Source: Burkholderiaceae bacterium
GTDB lineage: Bacteria > Pseudomonadota > Gammaproteobacteria > Burkholderiales > Burkholderiaceae_C
Direction of reading: 5' to 3'
DNA length: 64,000 bases
NCBI GenBank assembly: GCA_016790575.1
Contig: JAEUOU010000007.1
Span: 1-64,000, forward strand
The position numbers and the translations under genes are program-made. Below, one piece after another: positions 56,042 through 64,000 of the stretch (positions within the stretch are counted from its first letter, which is position 1; each line of letters starts with the position of its first letter). Under the pieces are notes generated by a model, which did not search any database, was not told the origin of the DNA, and was given only the letters and a program-made list of their open reading frames with translations.

Positions 56042-57592
56042 TCAGCCCGGCGTTGCGCGCGCGGCTTTGCGCCCTCGGGCCGCGGTGGCGGCGGGGCCCG
56101 GGCTGGCCGGTTCGGCCGCCCGGGAACGGGGCGGCCTTTTCTTCGTCGGCGGCTTGTCGTCGGCCGGGCGACGCGGCAACGCCTGACGGGCCAGCGCCAG
56201 ATAGTCCTGGAAACTGTCGCGAATGCACTGGGCCAGCACCTCGGGGTCGGGGACCTGCTCGGCGCAGGCGGTGAACGACACCACAATGGTGTTGCCGTAG
56301 CCGGTGACAGAGAACACCAGCCCCATGCCGTCGTGCACCGGCATGATGGCCGACAGGTAGGTCAGCCTGGCGCCTTGCAGATACAAGGACTCGCGCGAAC
56401 CGGGCACATTGGTGATGGCACAGTTGGCCAGCGGCGCCCACTCGCCCAGCAGGGCCGAGGCCGAACGCAGCATCTTGCTGGTGGCGGCGATGGCCAGTGA
56501 CGGCGACTGTTCCGCCAGCGCGCTGAGTTCGCGGGCGCTCAACGCCTGGCGGGCCTGGGATTTGGCCGTGCTGCTGGCGTGAATGGCAGTCAGACGCGCC
56601 ACCGGGTCTTCGACATGGGTGTGCAGGCCGACCCGGACCCAGGACAGGCGCGGCGAGGTCAGGCCCGCGCGTTCGCTGTGTACGGCCATCGGAACGGCGG
56701 CCACCAGACTGGTCGGAGGAAGTTCGTCCTGCAGTTCGAGATAACGGCGCATGCCGCCGGCACAGACGGCCAGCACCACGTCATGCACCGTGCAATCGGC
56801 GACCAGCGAACGGATCTGCTTGAACTCGTCGAGGGAGAAACGCCGGGTTTCAAACACCCGCTGGGACGACACCTCGGTGTTGAACCGCGTGACCGGAAAC
56901 GCGGGGGCCTCGCCACGATATTCCCGGACAACTGCCTGCGCGGTGGTCTTGATGGCGCTCCAGGCGCTGTCGATCGGCTGTTTCAAGCGCATCGGCCAGG
57001 TCGCGAGGTTGAAGCCGGCGCGCCACAGCAGGGTCAGATCACTGGGTGGGTCCTCCGGAAACCAGGGCGCGGTCGGCTGGGGCGGGCTGACCTCGGGCGT
57101 CAGGTCGTGCAGCAGGCGGGTGATTTCGTTGCCGTTTTCGACATCGATGGCCGCGTGGTGAATCTTGAGCAGGATGGCAAAGCTGCCCGCGGGGAGGTCC
57201 AGAAAGCTGTCCAGCCCTTCGATGACGTACATCTCCCACAGGGGTCGCCCGAGATCAAGCGGGCGGGCATGGATACGCGCGCTCTGGATGCAGAACTGGC
57301 GCCAGTCGCCCGGTTTGGGCAGGGCGATGTGGCGGATGTGGTGGTCCAGGTCGAAATGGTCGTCTTCAACCCAGTAGGGATAGTCCAGGTTGAGGGGCAC
57401 TTGCACCACTTTCTGGCGCAAGAAGGCGAGCCGGTCGAGCCGGCTCTCGACATGGGCCTGAATCTGGCGGAACCGCACGACACCGCCGGGCGCGGTCGAC
57501 TGGTCGTAAATGTGGACCAGCGTGACGTTGGAATTGGCGTGGGCCGTGTCCGAGTAGATGTAGGCTGCGTCGTGTTCGCTGAGTTGTCGCAT
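56042..57592 (-). CDS. Wax ester synthase / diacylglycerol acyltransferase (WS/DGAT) family protein
   Basis: 516 residues. These enzymes transfer acyl groups from acyl-CoA to fatty alcohols or diacylglycerol. The active-site motif reads HHAAIDV (His145, His146, Asp150), with valine in place of the usual glycine after Asp. Other family blocks are PLWEMYVIEGL, MRRYLELQDELP and CAITNVPGSRESLYLQGARL. The last 40 residues are a lysine/arginine/proline/alanine-rich tail. It is upstream of nothing else on its strand here and 16 bp downstream of the alpha/beta hydrolase gene, so the two may be co-transcribed. Confidence 0.92.
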   Translation of the reverse strand: MRQLSEHDAAYIYSDTAHANSNVTLVHIYDQSTAPGGVVRFRQIQAHVESRLDRLAFLRQKVVQVPLNLDYPYWVEDDHFDLDHHIRHIALPKPGDWRQFCIQSARIHARPLDLGRPLWEMYVIEGLDSFLDLPAGSFAILLKIHHAAIDVENGNEITRLLHDLTPEVSPPQPTAPWFPEDPPSDLTLLWRAGFNLATWPMRLKQPIDSAWSAIKTTAQAVVREYRGEAPAFPVTRFNTEVSSQRVFETRRFSLDEFKQIRSLVADCTVHDVVLAVCAGGMRRYLELQDELPPTSLVAAVPMAVHSERAGLTSPRLSWVRVGLHTHVEDPVARLTAIHASSTAKSQARQALSARELSALAEQSPSLAIAATSKMLRSASALLGEWAPLANCAITNVPGSRESLYLQGARLTYLSAIMPVHDGMGLVFSVTGYGNTIVVSFTACAEQVPDPEVLAQCIRDSFQDYLALARQALPRRPADDKPPTKKRPPRSRAAEPASPGPAATAARGRKAARATPG

Positions 57593-57608
57593 GGGCGTCT
57601 CCGGGCGG

Positions 57609-58466
57609 TCAGAACCGGGCCGGGTAGGTCACGGCAGAGGCCGGACCGGCGATCCAGTCCAATGTGGTTTCCAGCAGGCCTCCGGGGGCGAAGGGCTTCC
57701 AGTCTCCTTCCGGCTGGGCCAGCCGGTCGGCGATGATGGACAGCACAATGCCGTTGAAAACCAGTCCGCAGTGGCTGCCCGGTACACGCAGGTTCTCGTG
57801 AAGCCGCGCATCGCCATCGACCGTGGCCTCCTGCGGCGGAACAACCCCGTCCGTCAGGGAGTAGATGCAGGTCGTGGGGATCGCCGGCCGACGCCGCTCC
57901 CGCAGGGCCTTGGCCCGCGGCTGCATCAGGTGCGCGGAGGCCCCCAGGCGATGGGATATCAGCCGGTACAAGGCCCGCACCAGGGGCGGCGACTGGTTGC
58001 CTGCGTTGTCCACCGTGACGGGGCTGCCCAGGGTGATGATGTTGCGCACACAATCCGGTGCATGCTGGGCGCCGTAGAGCGAAAAAACCCCGCCCAGACT
58101 CCAGCCCACCAGGCTGACTTTGCGCCCGGTGACGTGGTGCAGGTACCGGATCTTCTGCGGCAAGGCGGTGGCCAGCTTGCTGCGAAAGCCAAGGTTGCGA
58201 CCCAGCCCCCAGGTGTGCACTTCGTAGCCTTTGCGCTGCAGGTAGGCTTTGAGCACAAACAGGGCCGCATCCGAGGCCATGAAGCCGGGCACCAGCAGCA
58301 CCGGATGACCGTCTCCCTGTGGCGCCTGGCGCAGCAGCGGCCAGGCCAGCGGCAGGCTGGCGAACTCGGCAAAGGCCCGCAGCTCCAGCAGGGAATGCAG
58401 CCGATCGGGCGGCCCTTCGTTCTGGTGCCGCGTCACGTGGCTGCGGCGAGGTCTGGGCGTGCTCAC
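57609..58466 (-). CDS. Alpha/beta hydrolase family protein
   Basis: 285 residues from GTG 58466, whose GTGA overlaps the acyl-CoA dehydrogenase stop. The nucleophile elbow is GWSLGG, preceded by HPVLLVPGFMASDAALFVLK and RKVSLVGWS. A late histidine in VPGSHCGLVFN is the probable catalytic base, with an aspartate in YSLTDGVVPP. The fold resembles lipases and esterases acting on acyl chains. The neighbours (acyl-CoA dehydrogenase, WS/DGAT) suggest lipid substrates. The longer upstream reading lies within the dehydrogenase gene and has no homology. Confidence 0.85.
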   Translation of the reverse strand: MSTPRPRRSHVTRHQNEGPPDRLHSLLELRAFAEFASLPLAWPLLRQAPQGDGHPVLLVPGFMASDAALFVLKAYLQRKGYEVHTWGLGRNLGFRSKLATALPQKIRYLHHVTGRKVSLVGWSLGGVFSLYGAQHAPDCVRNIITLGSPVTVDNAGNQSPPLVRALYRLISHRLGASAHLMQPRAKALRERRRPAIPTTCIYSLTDGVVPPQEATVDGDARLHENLRVPGSHCGLVFNGIVLSIIADRLAQPEGDWKPFAPGGLLETTLDWIAGPASAVTYPARF

Positions 58467-59629
58467 AGGCCCAACTGGCGCGAGGCCAGCTCCTTCATGA
58501 TTTCCTCGGTGCCGCCGCCGATCATCATCACCTTGACCTCGCGGTAGATGCGCTCGGCCGCCGTGCCCTGCATGAAGCCCATGCCGCCGAGAATCTGAAC
58601 GGCGGCGTCGGCGCAGAACTGCATCGTCTGGGTGGCATGGTTCTTCAGCAGGCAGACCTGCGCCACCCATTCGGCGCCCTTGGCCGCCTTGTCGCCGCTG
58701 TCGGCGCGCGCGGTCACCGCGTCCAGCCAGGCGCGGGTGGATTCGATGCGCATCTTCATGTCCATCAGCTTGTGGCGGATCACCTGGTGGTCGATGATGG
58801 CCATGCCGAAGGTCTTGCGCTGGCGCGCCCAGTCCAGCGCGTCGTCGTAGCAGCGCTCCGAAAAGCCGAGCGACATCGCCGCCATCGACAGGCGCTCGCC
58901 GTTGAAGTTGGTCAGGATCATCTTGAAGCCCTGGCCTTCCTCGCCCACCAGGTAGCGTGCCGGCACCCGCACGTTGTCGAAGCGCAGGTGCGCGGTGTCG
59001 GAGCAGTGCCAGCCCATCTTGTCCAGGCGGCTGCGTGACACCCCGGGCGCGTTGCCGGGAATCACCAGCATCGACACGCCCATCGGGCCCTTGATCTTGG
59101 GGTCGGTGCGCACGGCGGTGGTGATCCAGTCGGCGCGCATGCCGGAGGTGATGAAGATCTTTTCGCCGTTGACCACGTACTCGTCGCCTTCGCGCACGGC
59201 GGTGGTGCGCAGGGACGCCACGTCGGTGCCGCCACCGGGCTCGGTGATGCCCAGCGCCGCGATCTGCTCGCCGCGCAGCACGCCCGGAATGACCTCGGCT
59301 TGCAGCGCCGAGCTGCCATGGCGCTGGATCGGTGGCAGGCCGATGTTGTGGCTGAACAGGCTGGCCATCAGACCGCCGCTGGCGCCATGACGGGCCAGCG
59401 TGGCCGCCAGCACGTTGCGCGGCGCCCAGGGCGCGGGGGTGCCGCCCAGCGCTTCGGGGTAGCCCAGGCCCAGCAGGCCGAGTTCGGCGGCGCGGCGGTG
59501 CAGGCTGCGCGGCAGTTCACCGGCTTTCTCCCAGGCTTCGAGGTTGGGGGCGATTTCGGTCTTCGCGAACCGTTCGGCGGTTTCGGCCAGCAGCTGCAGG
59601 TCTTCGTGGGTGATCGTGGCGTCGGACAT
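58463..59629 (-). CDS. Acyl-CoA dehydrogenase
   Basis: 388 residues from ATG 59629 (MSDATITHEDLQLLAETAER). FAD enzyme introducing an alpha-beta double bond into acyl-CoA. Motifs: ALGITEPGGGTDVASLRTTA, YVVNGEKIFITSGM, and the C-terminal QILGGMGFMQGTAAERIYRE and MIGGGTEEIMKELASRQLG, which includes the glutamate expected as catalytic base. It is in a same-strand cluster with an SDR, a BKACE enzyme and a carboxylase subunit. It could act in branched-chain or terpenoid acyl-CoA degradation (inference). Confidence 0.93.
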   Translation of the reverse strand: MSDATITHEDLQLLAETAERFAKTEIAPNLEAWEKAGELPRSLHRRAAELGLLGLGYPEALGGTPAPWAPRNVLAATLARHGASGGLMASLFSHNIGLPPIQRHGSSALQAEVIPGVLRGEQIAALGITEPGGGTDVASLRTTAVREGDEYVVNGEKIFITSGMRADWITTAVRTDPKIKGPMGVSMLVIPGNAPGVSRSRLDKMGWHCSDTAHLRFDNVRVPARYLVGEEGQGFKMILTNFNGERLSMAAMSLGFSERCYDDALDWARQRKTFGMAIIDHQVIRHKLMDMKMRIESTRAWLDAVTARADSGDKAAKGAEWVAQVCLLKNHATQTMQFCADAAVQILGGMGFMQGTAAERIYREVKVMMIGGGTEEIMKELASRQLGL

Positions 59630-59637
59630 CGGGGTTC

Positions 59638-60531
59638 TCAGTTGGTGGGGTCGGCAAACAGCTTGGGCAGCGTGGCCCGGTGAAAGCCTTCGAAGGGCCG
59701 GATGGCGGCGCGCTCGCGGGTCTTTTCGTCGGCCGGGCGCATCGGCCATCCCAGGCGCACCTGCGGCCGTCCGGCATCGATGCGCAGCGTGCTGCCGTTG
59801 ACGAAGCTGGCCGCCGGGCTCAGCAGGTAGACGATGCCGGCGGAGATTTCGGCCTCGGTGGCGAAGCGGCCGATGGGCAGGGTCCTGGCCATTTCGCGGA
59901 TCATCGGGGCCATCGCCGCGGGGTAGTTGTCCATGCCGCTGGACGCCACATAGCCGGGCGCCACGGCGTTGACGCGCACGCCGCGCGGCCCCCATTCGGC
60001 CGCGGCGGTTTCGGTGAAGCTGACCATGCCCGCGCGCGCCGCGCCGCTGTGGCCCATGCCCGGCATCGAGCCCCACATGTCGGCCACGATGTTGACGATG
60101 GCGCCGCCCTGGCGCGACATGCACTGGGTGAAGCACTCGCGCGCCACCAGAAAGCCGCCGGTGAGGTTGGTGTTGACCACGGCCTCCCAGCCCTTGGCGC
60201 TGATGGCTTCGAGCGGGGTCATGAACTGGCCGCCGGCGTTGTTGACCAGGCCGTCGATGCGGCCGTGTTCGGCCAGCACGGCCGTGACCAGGGTGCGCAC
60301 CGCGTCTTCCTGCCGGATGTCGCAGACCTGCGCGCTGGCCTGGCCGCCATCCTCGGCGATTTCCGCCGCGACGGCCTGCAGCTTCTCGGGCTTGCGGCCC
60401 ACCAGCACGACGCGTGCGCCCAGTGCCGCGAGTTCATGCGCGGTGCAGCGGCCGATGCCGGAACCGCCGCCGGTGACGACGATGATCTGGTCCTTGAACA
60501 GCGTCGGCGCAAAGATGGATTGGTAAGGCAT
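59638..60531 (-). CDS. SDR family oxidoreductase, PECR-like
   Basis: 297 residues from ATG 60531 (MPYQSIFAPTLFKDQIIVVT). The NAD(P)-binding motif TGGGSGIGRCTAHELAALGA and the NNAGGQF block are present. Where most SDRs have Tyr-x-x-x-Lys this protein reads GHSGAARAGMVSF. The same HSGAARAG pattern is found in peroxisomal trans-2-enoyl-CoA reductases as I recall them. It probably reduces or oxidises an enoyl- or hydroxyacyl-CoA. AtuB/AtuG dehydrogenases of acyclic terpene degradation are alternatives. It is 8 bp upstream of the acyl-CoA dehydrogenase. Confidence 0.88.
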   Translation of the reverse strand: MPYQSIFAPTLFKDQIIVVTGGGSGIGRCTAHELAALGARVVLVGRKPEKLQAVAAEIAEDGGQASAQVCDIRQEDAVRTLVTAVLAEHGRIDGLVNNAGGQFMTPLEAISAKGWEAVVNTNLTGGFLVARECFTQCMSRQGGAIVNIVADMWGSMPGMGHSGAARAGMVSFTETAAAEWGPRGVRVNAVAPGYVASSGMDNYPAAMAPMIREMARTLPIGRFATEAEISAGIVYLLSPAASFVNGSTLRIDAGRPQVRLGWPMRPADEKTRERAAIRPFEGFHRATLPKLFADPTN

Positions 60532-60551
60532 GGTCGATTCCCGCGATACCG

Positions 60552-61436
60552 TCAGGCCGTGGCCTGCTGGGAAAGACCCAGCATCGAACGCGCCTCGGTC
60601 GGGCTGGCGATGGCGCGGCCGGCCTTGTGCGCGCAGGTGGCCAGCGCCTCGATCAGCACCCCGTTGCCCGAAGCGCGCGATCCGTCCGGCAGGTAGAAGG
60701 TGTCTTCCAGGCCGGTGCGCAGCATGCCCCCGAGGTCCGCCGTCGCCTGATGCACGGGCCAGATCTCCTGGCGGCCGATCAGGGTGGCCTGCCAGATGCT
60801 GCCCGGGGCCATCCACTGCGGCAACAGGCGCAGCAAATCGGCGTCACAAGGCATGCCCGACGCCACGCCCATGACCAGGTTGTACTCCGGGGTGCCCATT
60901 TCCGGCTTGAGCATGCCGGCCTTGAGGTACATGGTGACGCAGCGCACGATGCCGACGTCGAAGCATTCGAACTCGGGGTGGGTGCCGCACTCCCCCATCA
61001 CGTCCAGGAACTGCTGCACCTTGGACACCGGGTTGTCGAACACCATCGGCGGCCAGGCCCACTCGCCGTTCTCCTTGATCTTGAGATAGTTGAGGCTGCC
61101 GGCGTTGCAGGCGGCGATTTCGGGCTTGACCCGGCGGATGCACGCCAGCGGGCCGGAGATGTCCTTGCCGACCACGCCGGTGGTCAGGTTGATGATGACG
61201 CCAGGGCAGGCATCCCGGATGGCGTTGACGATGGTCGCCGCCACGTCCGGGTCCCAGGAGGGCATGTGGCCAAAGCCTTCCTCCTGCATGCGCAGGTGCA
61301 CGTGCATGATGGACGCGCCCGCGTTGAACGCATCGCGCGCCTCGGCCGCCATCTGCGCCGGGGTCACCGGCACCGGGTGCTGTTTCGGGTTGGTGAGCAC
61401 GCCGGTGAGCGCGCAGGTGAGGATGGCTTTTTCCAT
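60552..61436 (-). CDS. 3-keto-5-aminohexanoate-cleavage-type enzyme (BKACE, DUF849)
   Basis: 294 residues from ATG 61436; AAGGA stands six bases before it, and ATG 61439 is the alternative. BKACE enzymes are zinc-dependent and condense a beta-keto acid with acetyl-CoA, exchanging acyl groups. The metal-binding HxH is visible as MHVHLR (His45, His47), with ECFDVG later for the conserved acidic residue. Substrates in the family vary widely and cannot be read from sequence. The start overlaps the carboxylase stop by one base (TGATG). Confidence 0.92.
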   Translation of the reverse strand: MEKAILTCALTGVLTNPKQHPVPVTPAQMAAEARDAFNAGASIMHVHLRMQEEGFGHMPSWDPDVAATIVNAIRDACPGVIINLTTGVVGKDISGPLACIRRVKPEIAACNAGSLNYLKIKENGEWAWPPMVFDNPVSKVQQFLDVMGECGTHPEFECFDVGIVRCVTMYLKAGMLKPEMGTPEYNLVMGVASGMPCDADLLRLLPQWMAPGSIWQATLIGRQEIWPVHQATADLGGMLRTGLEDTFYLPDGSRASGNGVLIEALATCAHKAGRAIASPTEARSMLGLSQQATA

Positions 61437-63424
61437 CATGATTCCTTCGTTGGGTTGATGTCGAGTTCCACCAGCAATGCGCCGGATTCCACCTGGTCGC
61501 CTGCCTTGGCGTGCAGCGCCTTGATCGTTCCGCCCGCCTGGGCGCAGAGCCACATTTCCATCTTCATGGCTTCGACGCACACCAGTTGCTGTCCTTCGGT
61601 CACGGGGTCGCCGGCAGCCACCGGCACGTGCGTGACCTTGCCCGCCACCGGCGACAGCGCGCGGCTCGCATCCTGCAATGCATCGGCGCTGGGGAAGGGC
61701 GACACTTCCTCGAAGACGAAACTGTGTCCCCGCCAGGCCAGATGCACCTGCGCGCCGGCGATCAAGGCCACGGCGCTCTGCTGCACTCCGTGCAACGCGA
61801 AGCGCAAGGCGCCGTCCGCGTACGACAGCACGCGGGCCGCTTCGGTGGCACCGTCCAGCGTGACAGAGACACCTCCGGCGTGGTCGGGCCGGACGCGCAC
61901 CGCGCGGGTCTGCTCACCGCACCGCAGGCTGAAGCCGTAGGCGGACACGCTGTTGGCACGCCAGCTGTCGCCGTGCTGCGAGGCGAAGGCGATGGCCGCC
62001 ACGCGCCAGGCGTCGTCGTCGGCGACGGGCGTCGTGAGCAAGGCCTCACCGGCATCGAGCCACTGATCGATCAAGGTGGTGGTCATCTCGGCCTTCCGGA
62101 AAGCCGAGTGATCCACCAGGTCGCTGAGGAAACGCCCGTTGTTCTTCAGGCCCAGCAGGGGCGCCTGCGCCAGCGCGGCGCGCAGGCGGCGGATGGCATC
62201 GGTGCGGTCGCGCCCGTGCACGATGATTTTTGCGACCATCGGGTCATAGAACGGCGACACCACCGCGCCTTCGCGGATGCCGTGATCGATGCGAACGCCA
62301 CTGGCGATGCGACCGCTTTCGACGCCGCCCTGCACGGCGACTTCAGGCTTCCACCACAGCACCGTGCCGGTCTGGGGGGCGAAGCCGCTGTAGGGGTCTT
62401 CCACGTACAGGCGGGCTTCGATGGCGTGGCCGGACAGGTGGACATCCTCCTGCCGGGCGGGCAGCGGGTCGCCGGCCGCGACCTGCAACTGCCACTCCAC
62501 CAGGTCGTAACCGGTGACGCACTCCGTCACCGGGTGTTCCACCTGCAGGCGGGTGTTCATTTCCAGGAAATAGTGCTTCAGGTTGGCATCGACGATGAAC
62601 TCCACCGTGCCGGCCCCCCGGTAGCCCACCGCCAGCGCGGCCGCCACGGCATCGCGCCCCATGGCCTCGCGCATGGCCGGCGAGACCACCGGCGACGGTG
62701 CCTCCTCGATCACCTTCTGCCGCCGCCGCTGCGCCGTGCAGTCGCGCTCGCCCAGGTACACCGCATGACCGTGCGCATCGGCGAAAACCTGGATTTCAAT
62801 GTGGCGGCCGTTGTCGATCAGGCGCTCCAGCATCAGGGTGCCGTCGCCAAAAGCGCTGGTGGCCTCGCGCCGGGCCCCGTCGATGGCGCCCTGCAATTCG
62901 TCGTCGGCGCGCACCAGACGCATGCCACGCCCGCCGCCGCCGGCCACCGCCTTGACGAGCAAGGGGTAGCCCAGTTTTTTCGCCTCTGCAATGAGGGTGG
63001 CATCGCTCTGGTCTTCGCCCAGGTAGCCCGGCGCGCAGGGCACGCCGGCGGCCAGCATGCGTTTCTTGGCCAGGGCCTTGTCGCCCATGGCTTCGATGGC
63101 GGACGGCGGCGGGCCGATGAACACCAGACCGGCATCCATGCAGGCCTGGGCAAAGGCCGCGTTCTCGCTCAGGAAGCCGTAACCTGGGTGCAGGGCGTCG
63201 GCGCCGGTCTGGCGCGCGGCGTCCAGGATGGCGTCGAACTTCAGGTAGGACTCGGCCGCCGGGGAGGGGCCGATGTGCACCGCCTCGTCGGCGAGCGCCA
63301 CATGGGGTGCGTCACGGTCGGCGTCGCTGTAAACCGCCACGGTGGCATAGCCGAGTTTGCGCGCGGTGCGAATGACGCGGCAGGCGATTTCGCCCCGGTT
63401 GGCAATCAGAATTTTGTTAAACAT
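61436..63424 (-). CDS. Acyl-CoA carboxylase alpha subunit (biotin carboxylase with biotin carrier domain)
   Basis: 662 residues. It carboxylates biotin with ATP and bicarbonate, then presents it to a separate carboxyltransferase. Biotin carboxylase domain about 1-445: ANRGEIACRVIRTARKLGY, ATP-grasp KAVAGGGGRGMRLV, EMNTRLQVEHPVTE. The biotin carrier domain at the C-terminus has EAMKMEMW with Lys621 as the biotinylated residue. Length and layout fit propionyl-, methylcrotonyl- or geranyl-CoA carboxylase alpha chains. The beta chain is not in the window and may lie beyond the right edge. AAGG precedes the start. Confidence 0.95.
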   Translation of the reverse strand: MFNKILIANRGEIACRVIRTARKLGYATVAVYSDADRDAPHVALADEAVHIGPSPAAESYLKFDAILDAARQTGADALHPGYGFLSENAAFAQACMDAGLVFIGPPPSAIEAMGDKALAKKRMLAAGVPCAPGYLGEDQSDATLIAEAKKLGYPLLVKAVAGGGGRGMRLVRADDELQGAIDGARREATSAFGDGTLMLERLIDNGRHIEIQVFADAHGHAVYLGERDCTAQRRRQKVIEEAPSPVVSPAMREAMGRDAVAAALAVGYRGAGTVEFIVDANLKHYFLEMNTRLQVEHPVTECVTGYDLVEWQLQVAAGDPLPARQEDVHLSGHAIEARLYVEDPYSGFAPQTGTVLWWKPEVAVQGGVESGRIASGVRIDHGIREGAVVSPFYDPMVAKIIVHGRDRTDAIRRLRAALAQAPLLGLKNNGRFLSDLVDHSAFRKAEMTTTLIDQWLDAGEALLTTPVADDDAWRVAAIAFASQHGDSWRANSVSAYGFSLRCGEQTRAVRVRPDHAGGVSVTLDGATEAARVLSYADGALRFALHGVQQSAVALIAGAQVHLAWRGHSFVFEEVSPFPSADALQDASRALSPVAGKVTHVPVAAGDPVTEGQQLVCVEAMKMEMWLCAQAGGTIKALHAKAGDQVESGALLVELDINPTKES

Positions 63425-63439
63425 CGAATACCTTCGTCA

Positions 63440-63606
63440 GCGTTTGGGTGACACAGCGATTTGCGCAGGTAGAGGAGGAGCCCGCGCAGCGGGCGGGGCT
63501 GAAATCCGCGGCTCCGAGCCTGCCTGCGCAGGCTTGGACGGATTGAAGAGCCGTAGCCTCTGGCTGAGGTGCGTCCACGGAGCAAATTGCTGTGTCGCCC
63601 AAACGC
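63440..63606. repeat. Element bounded by 25 bp inverted repeats (MITE-like or structured RNA)
   Basis: The left arm 63440-63464 (GCGTTTGGGTGACACAGCGA...) and right arm 63582-63606 are inverted copies with two mismatches in 25. The 117 bp between them contain two smaller palindromes: GCCCGC-GCA-GCGGGC-like near 63480 and AGCCTGCCTGCGCAGGCT near 63520. Partial pairing continues inward from the arms. No protein can be supported. It fills most of the 210 bp between the enoyl-CoA hydratase and the carboxylase gene. Confidence 0.75.
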
Positions 63607-63634
63607 CGCCCGCAAGGCCTTGTCTTTGAACAAC

Positions 63635-64000
63635 TCATCCCGGCACCCAGTTCGGTTTGCGCTTCTGCAGGAATGCGCCCATGCCCTCCATGGCCTCGGC
63701 CCCCTGGGCGGCGCGGGAAAAGATGGCGGCGGCCTCGTCGATCAGCGAGGCGGGCGTTTGCAGCCGGGCCTTGGCCATCAAGGCCTTGGTGGCGGCCAGG
63801 GCACCCGGACCGCAGGCGAGGATGTCGGCGAGCACCGCGTCCAGCGCTGCTTGCAGCTGGGCGGCCTCCACCTGCTGGTGCACCAGCCCGATCCGCAGCG
63901 CCGCCGCGGCGTCGAGCCGGCCGCCGGTGACCGCCAGCCGCTTGGCCTGCGAATAGCCCAGCCGCTCCACCAGGAACGGCGCGATCTGCGCGGGCACGAC
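63635..64000 (-). CDS. Enoyl-CoA hydratase/isomerase family protein, C-terminal part (runs off the window)
   Basis: About 122 residues are visible; the coding frame stays open to the right edge, so the N-terminal half, with the oxyanion-hole and catalytic residues, is missing. The visible part has crotonase-family blocks: FLVERLGYSQAKRLAVTGGR, AAALRIGLVHQQVEAAQL, and a C-terminal helix region ending FLQKRKPNWVPG. Its position upstream of an acyl-CoA carboxylase alpha gene fits methylglutaconyl-CoA-type or terpenoid-CoA hydratases. The exact substrate is unknown. Confidence 0.88.
   Translation of the reverse strand, partial: VVPAQIAPFLVERLGYSQAKRLAVTGGRLDAAAALRIGLVHQQVEAAQLQAALDAVLADILACGPGALAATKALMAKARLQTPASLIDEAAAIFSRAAQGAEAMEGMGAFLQKRKPNWVPG

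Noticed and set aside
63406-63638. Two short minus-strand reading frames between the enoyl-CoA hydratase and carboxylase genes
   Set aside because: They run through the inverted-repeat element, overlap each other in different frames and have no ribosome-binding site or recognisable product.
1-64000. CRISPR array, prophage, integrase or insertion sequence
   Set aside because: No regularly spaced repeats, cas genes, transposase, integrase or phage structural genes were recognised anywhere in the window.

Overview
This 64 kb window is GC-rich, gene-dense DNA from the chromosome of a betaproteobacterium. It looks like a member of the Burkholderiales, most likely Comamonadaceae. The reasons are gene order (tpiA-secG-tRNA-Leu-nuoA to nuoN followed by a DUF2818 gene), family content (DUF1178, DarP/YjgA, YbiB, HI0933-type flavoprotein) and a dispersed short repeat ending in GCTAT...ATAGC that resembles repeats I know from that family. 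The genus cannot be fixed from the sequence alone.

Layout. 1-4 kb: a flavin amine/amino-acid oxidase divergent from an ornithine-cyclodeaminase-like enzyme, then DUF1178, a Nudix hydrolase and DUF2818. 4-18.3 kb: a complete 14-gene complex I operon (nuoA-N, minus strand). 18.4-26.4 kb: housekeeping genes (tRNA-Leu(GAG), secG, tpiA, a quinone oxidoreductase, pnp, rpsO, tsaD), a small secreted protein and an ABC-type periplasmic binding protein. 26.5-39.7 kb: an assimilatory nitrate locus on the plus strand. It holds a NIT-ANTAR regulator (NasR type), a leader with a sigma-54-like promoter, a hairpin and a strong terminator, a nitrate ABC transporter, nirB, a periplasmic PilJ-like protein, nirD, nasA, ybiB and cobA. 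Uptake, reduction to ammonium, siroheme supply and antitermination control are therefore together. 39.7-47.9 kb: HI0933 flavoprotein, rpsU, yqeY, pmbA, darP, mogA, a LysM-FecR secreted protein, a cyclic-nucleotide-binding protein and cysE. 47.9-54 kb: a 1406-residue DUF11 surface/secreted protein lying between trmJ and cysE, then suhB. 54-64 kb: lipid and acyl-CoA metabolism: an acyl-CoA ligase, WS/DGAT, an alpha/beta hydrolase, an acyl-CoA dehydrogenase, a PECR-like SDR, a BKACE enzyme, a biotin-dependent acyl-CoA carboxylase alpha subunit and a truncated enoyl-CoA hydratase at the window edge.

The main unexplained structure is a repeat of about 33-45 bp with eight clear copies and one degenerate copy. 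Several copies have become part of genes: one encodes the signal-peptide core of the FecR protein, one lies inside the flavoprotein, one inside the permease N-terminus, and one supplies the tsaD stop codon. Other points of interest are the nitrate leader RNA, a mini-ORF that duplicates the start of nasA and is coupled at both ends, the doubled nitrate-sensor-like motif in the PilJ-like protein, and a 25 bp inverted-repeat element upstream of the carboxylase gene.
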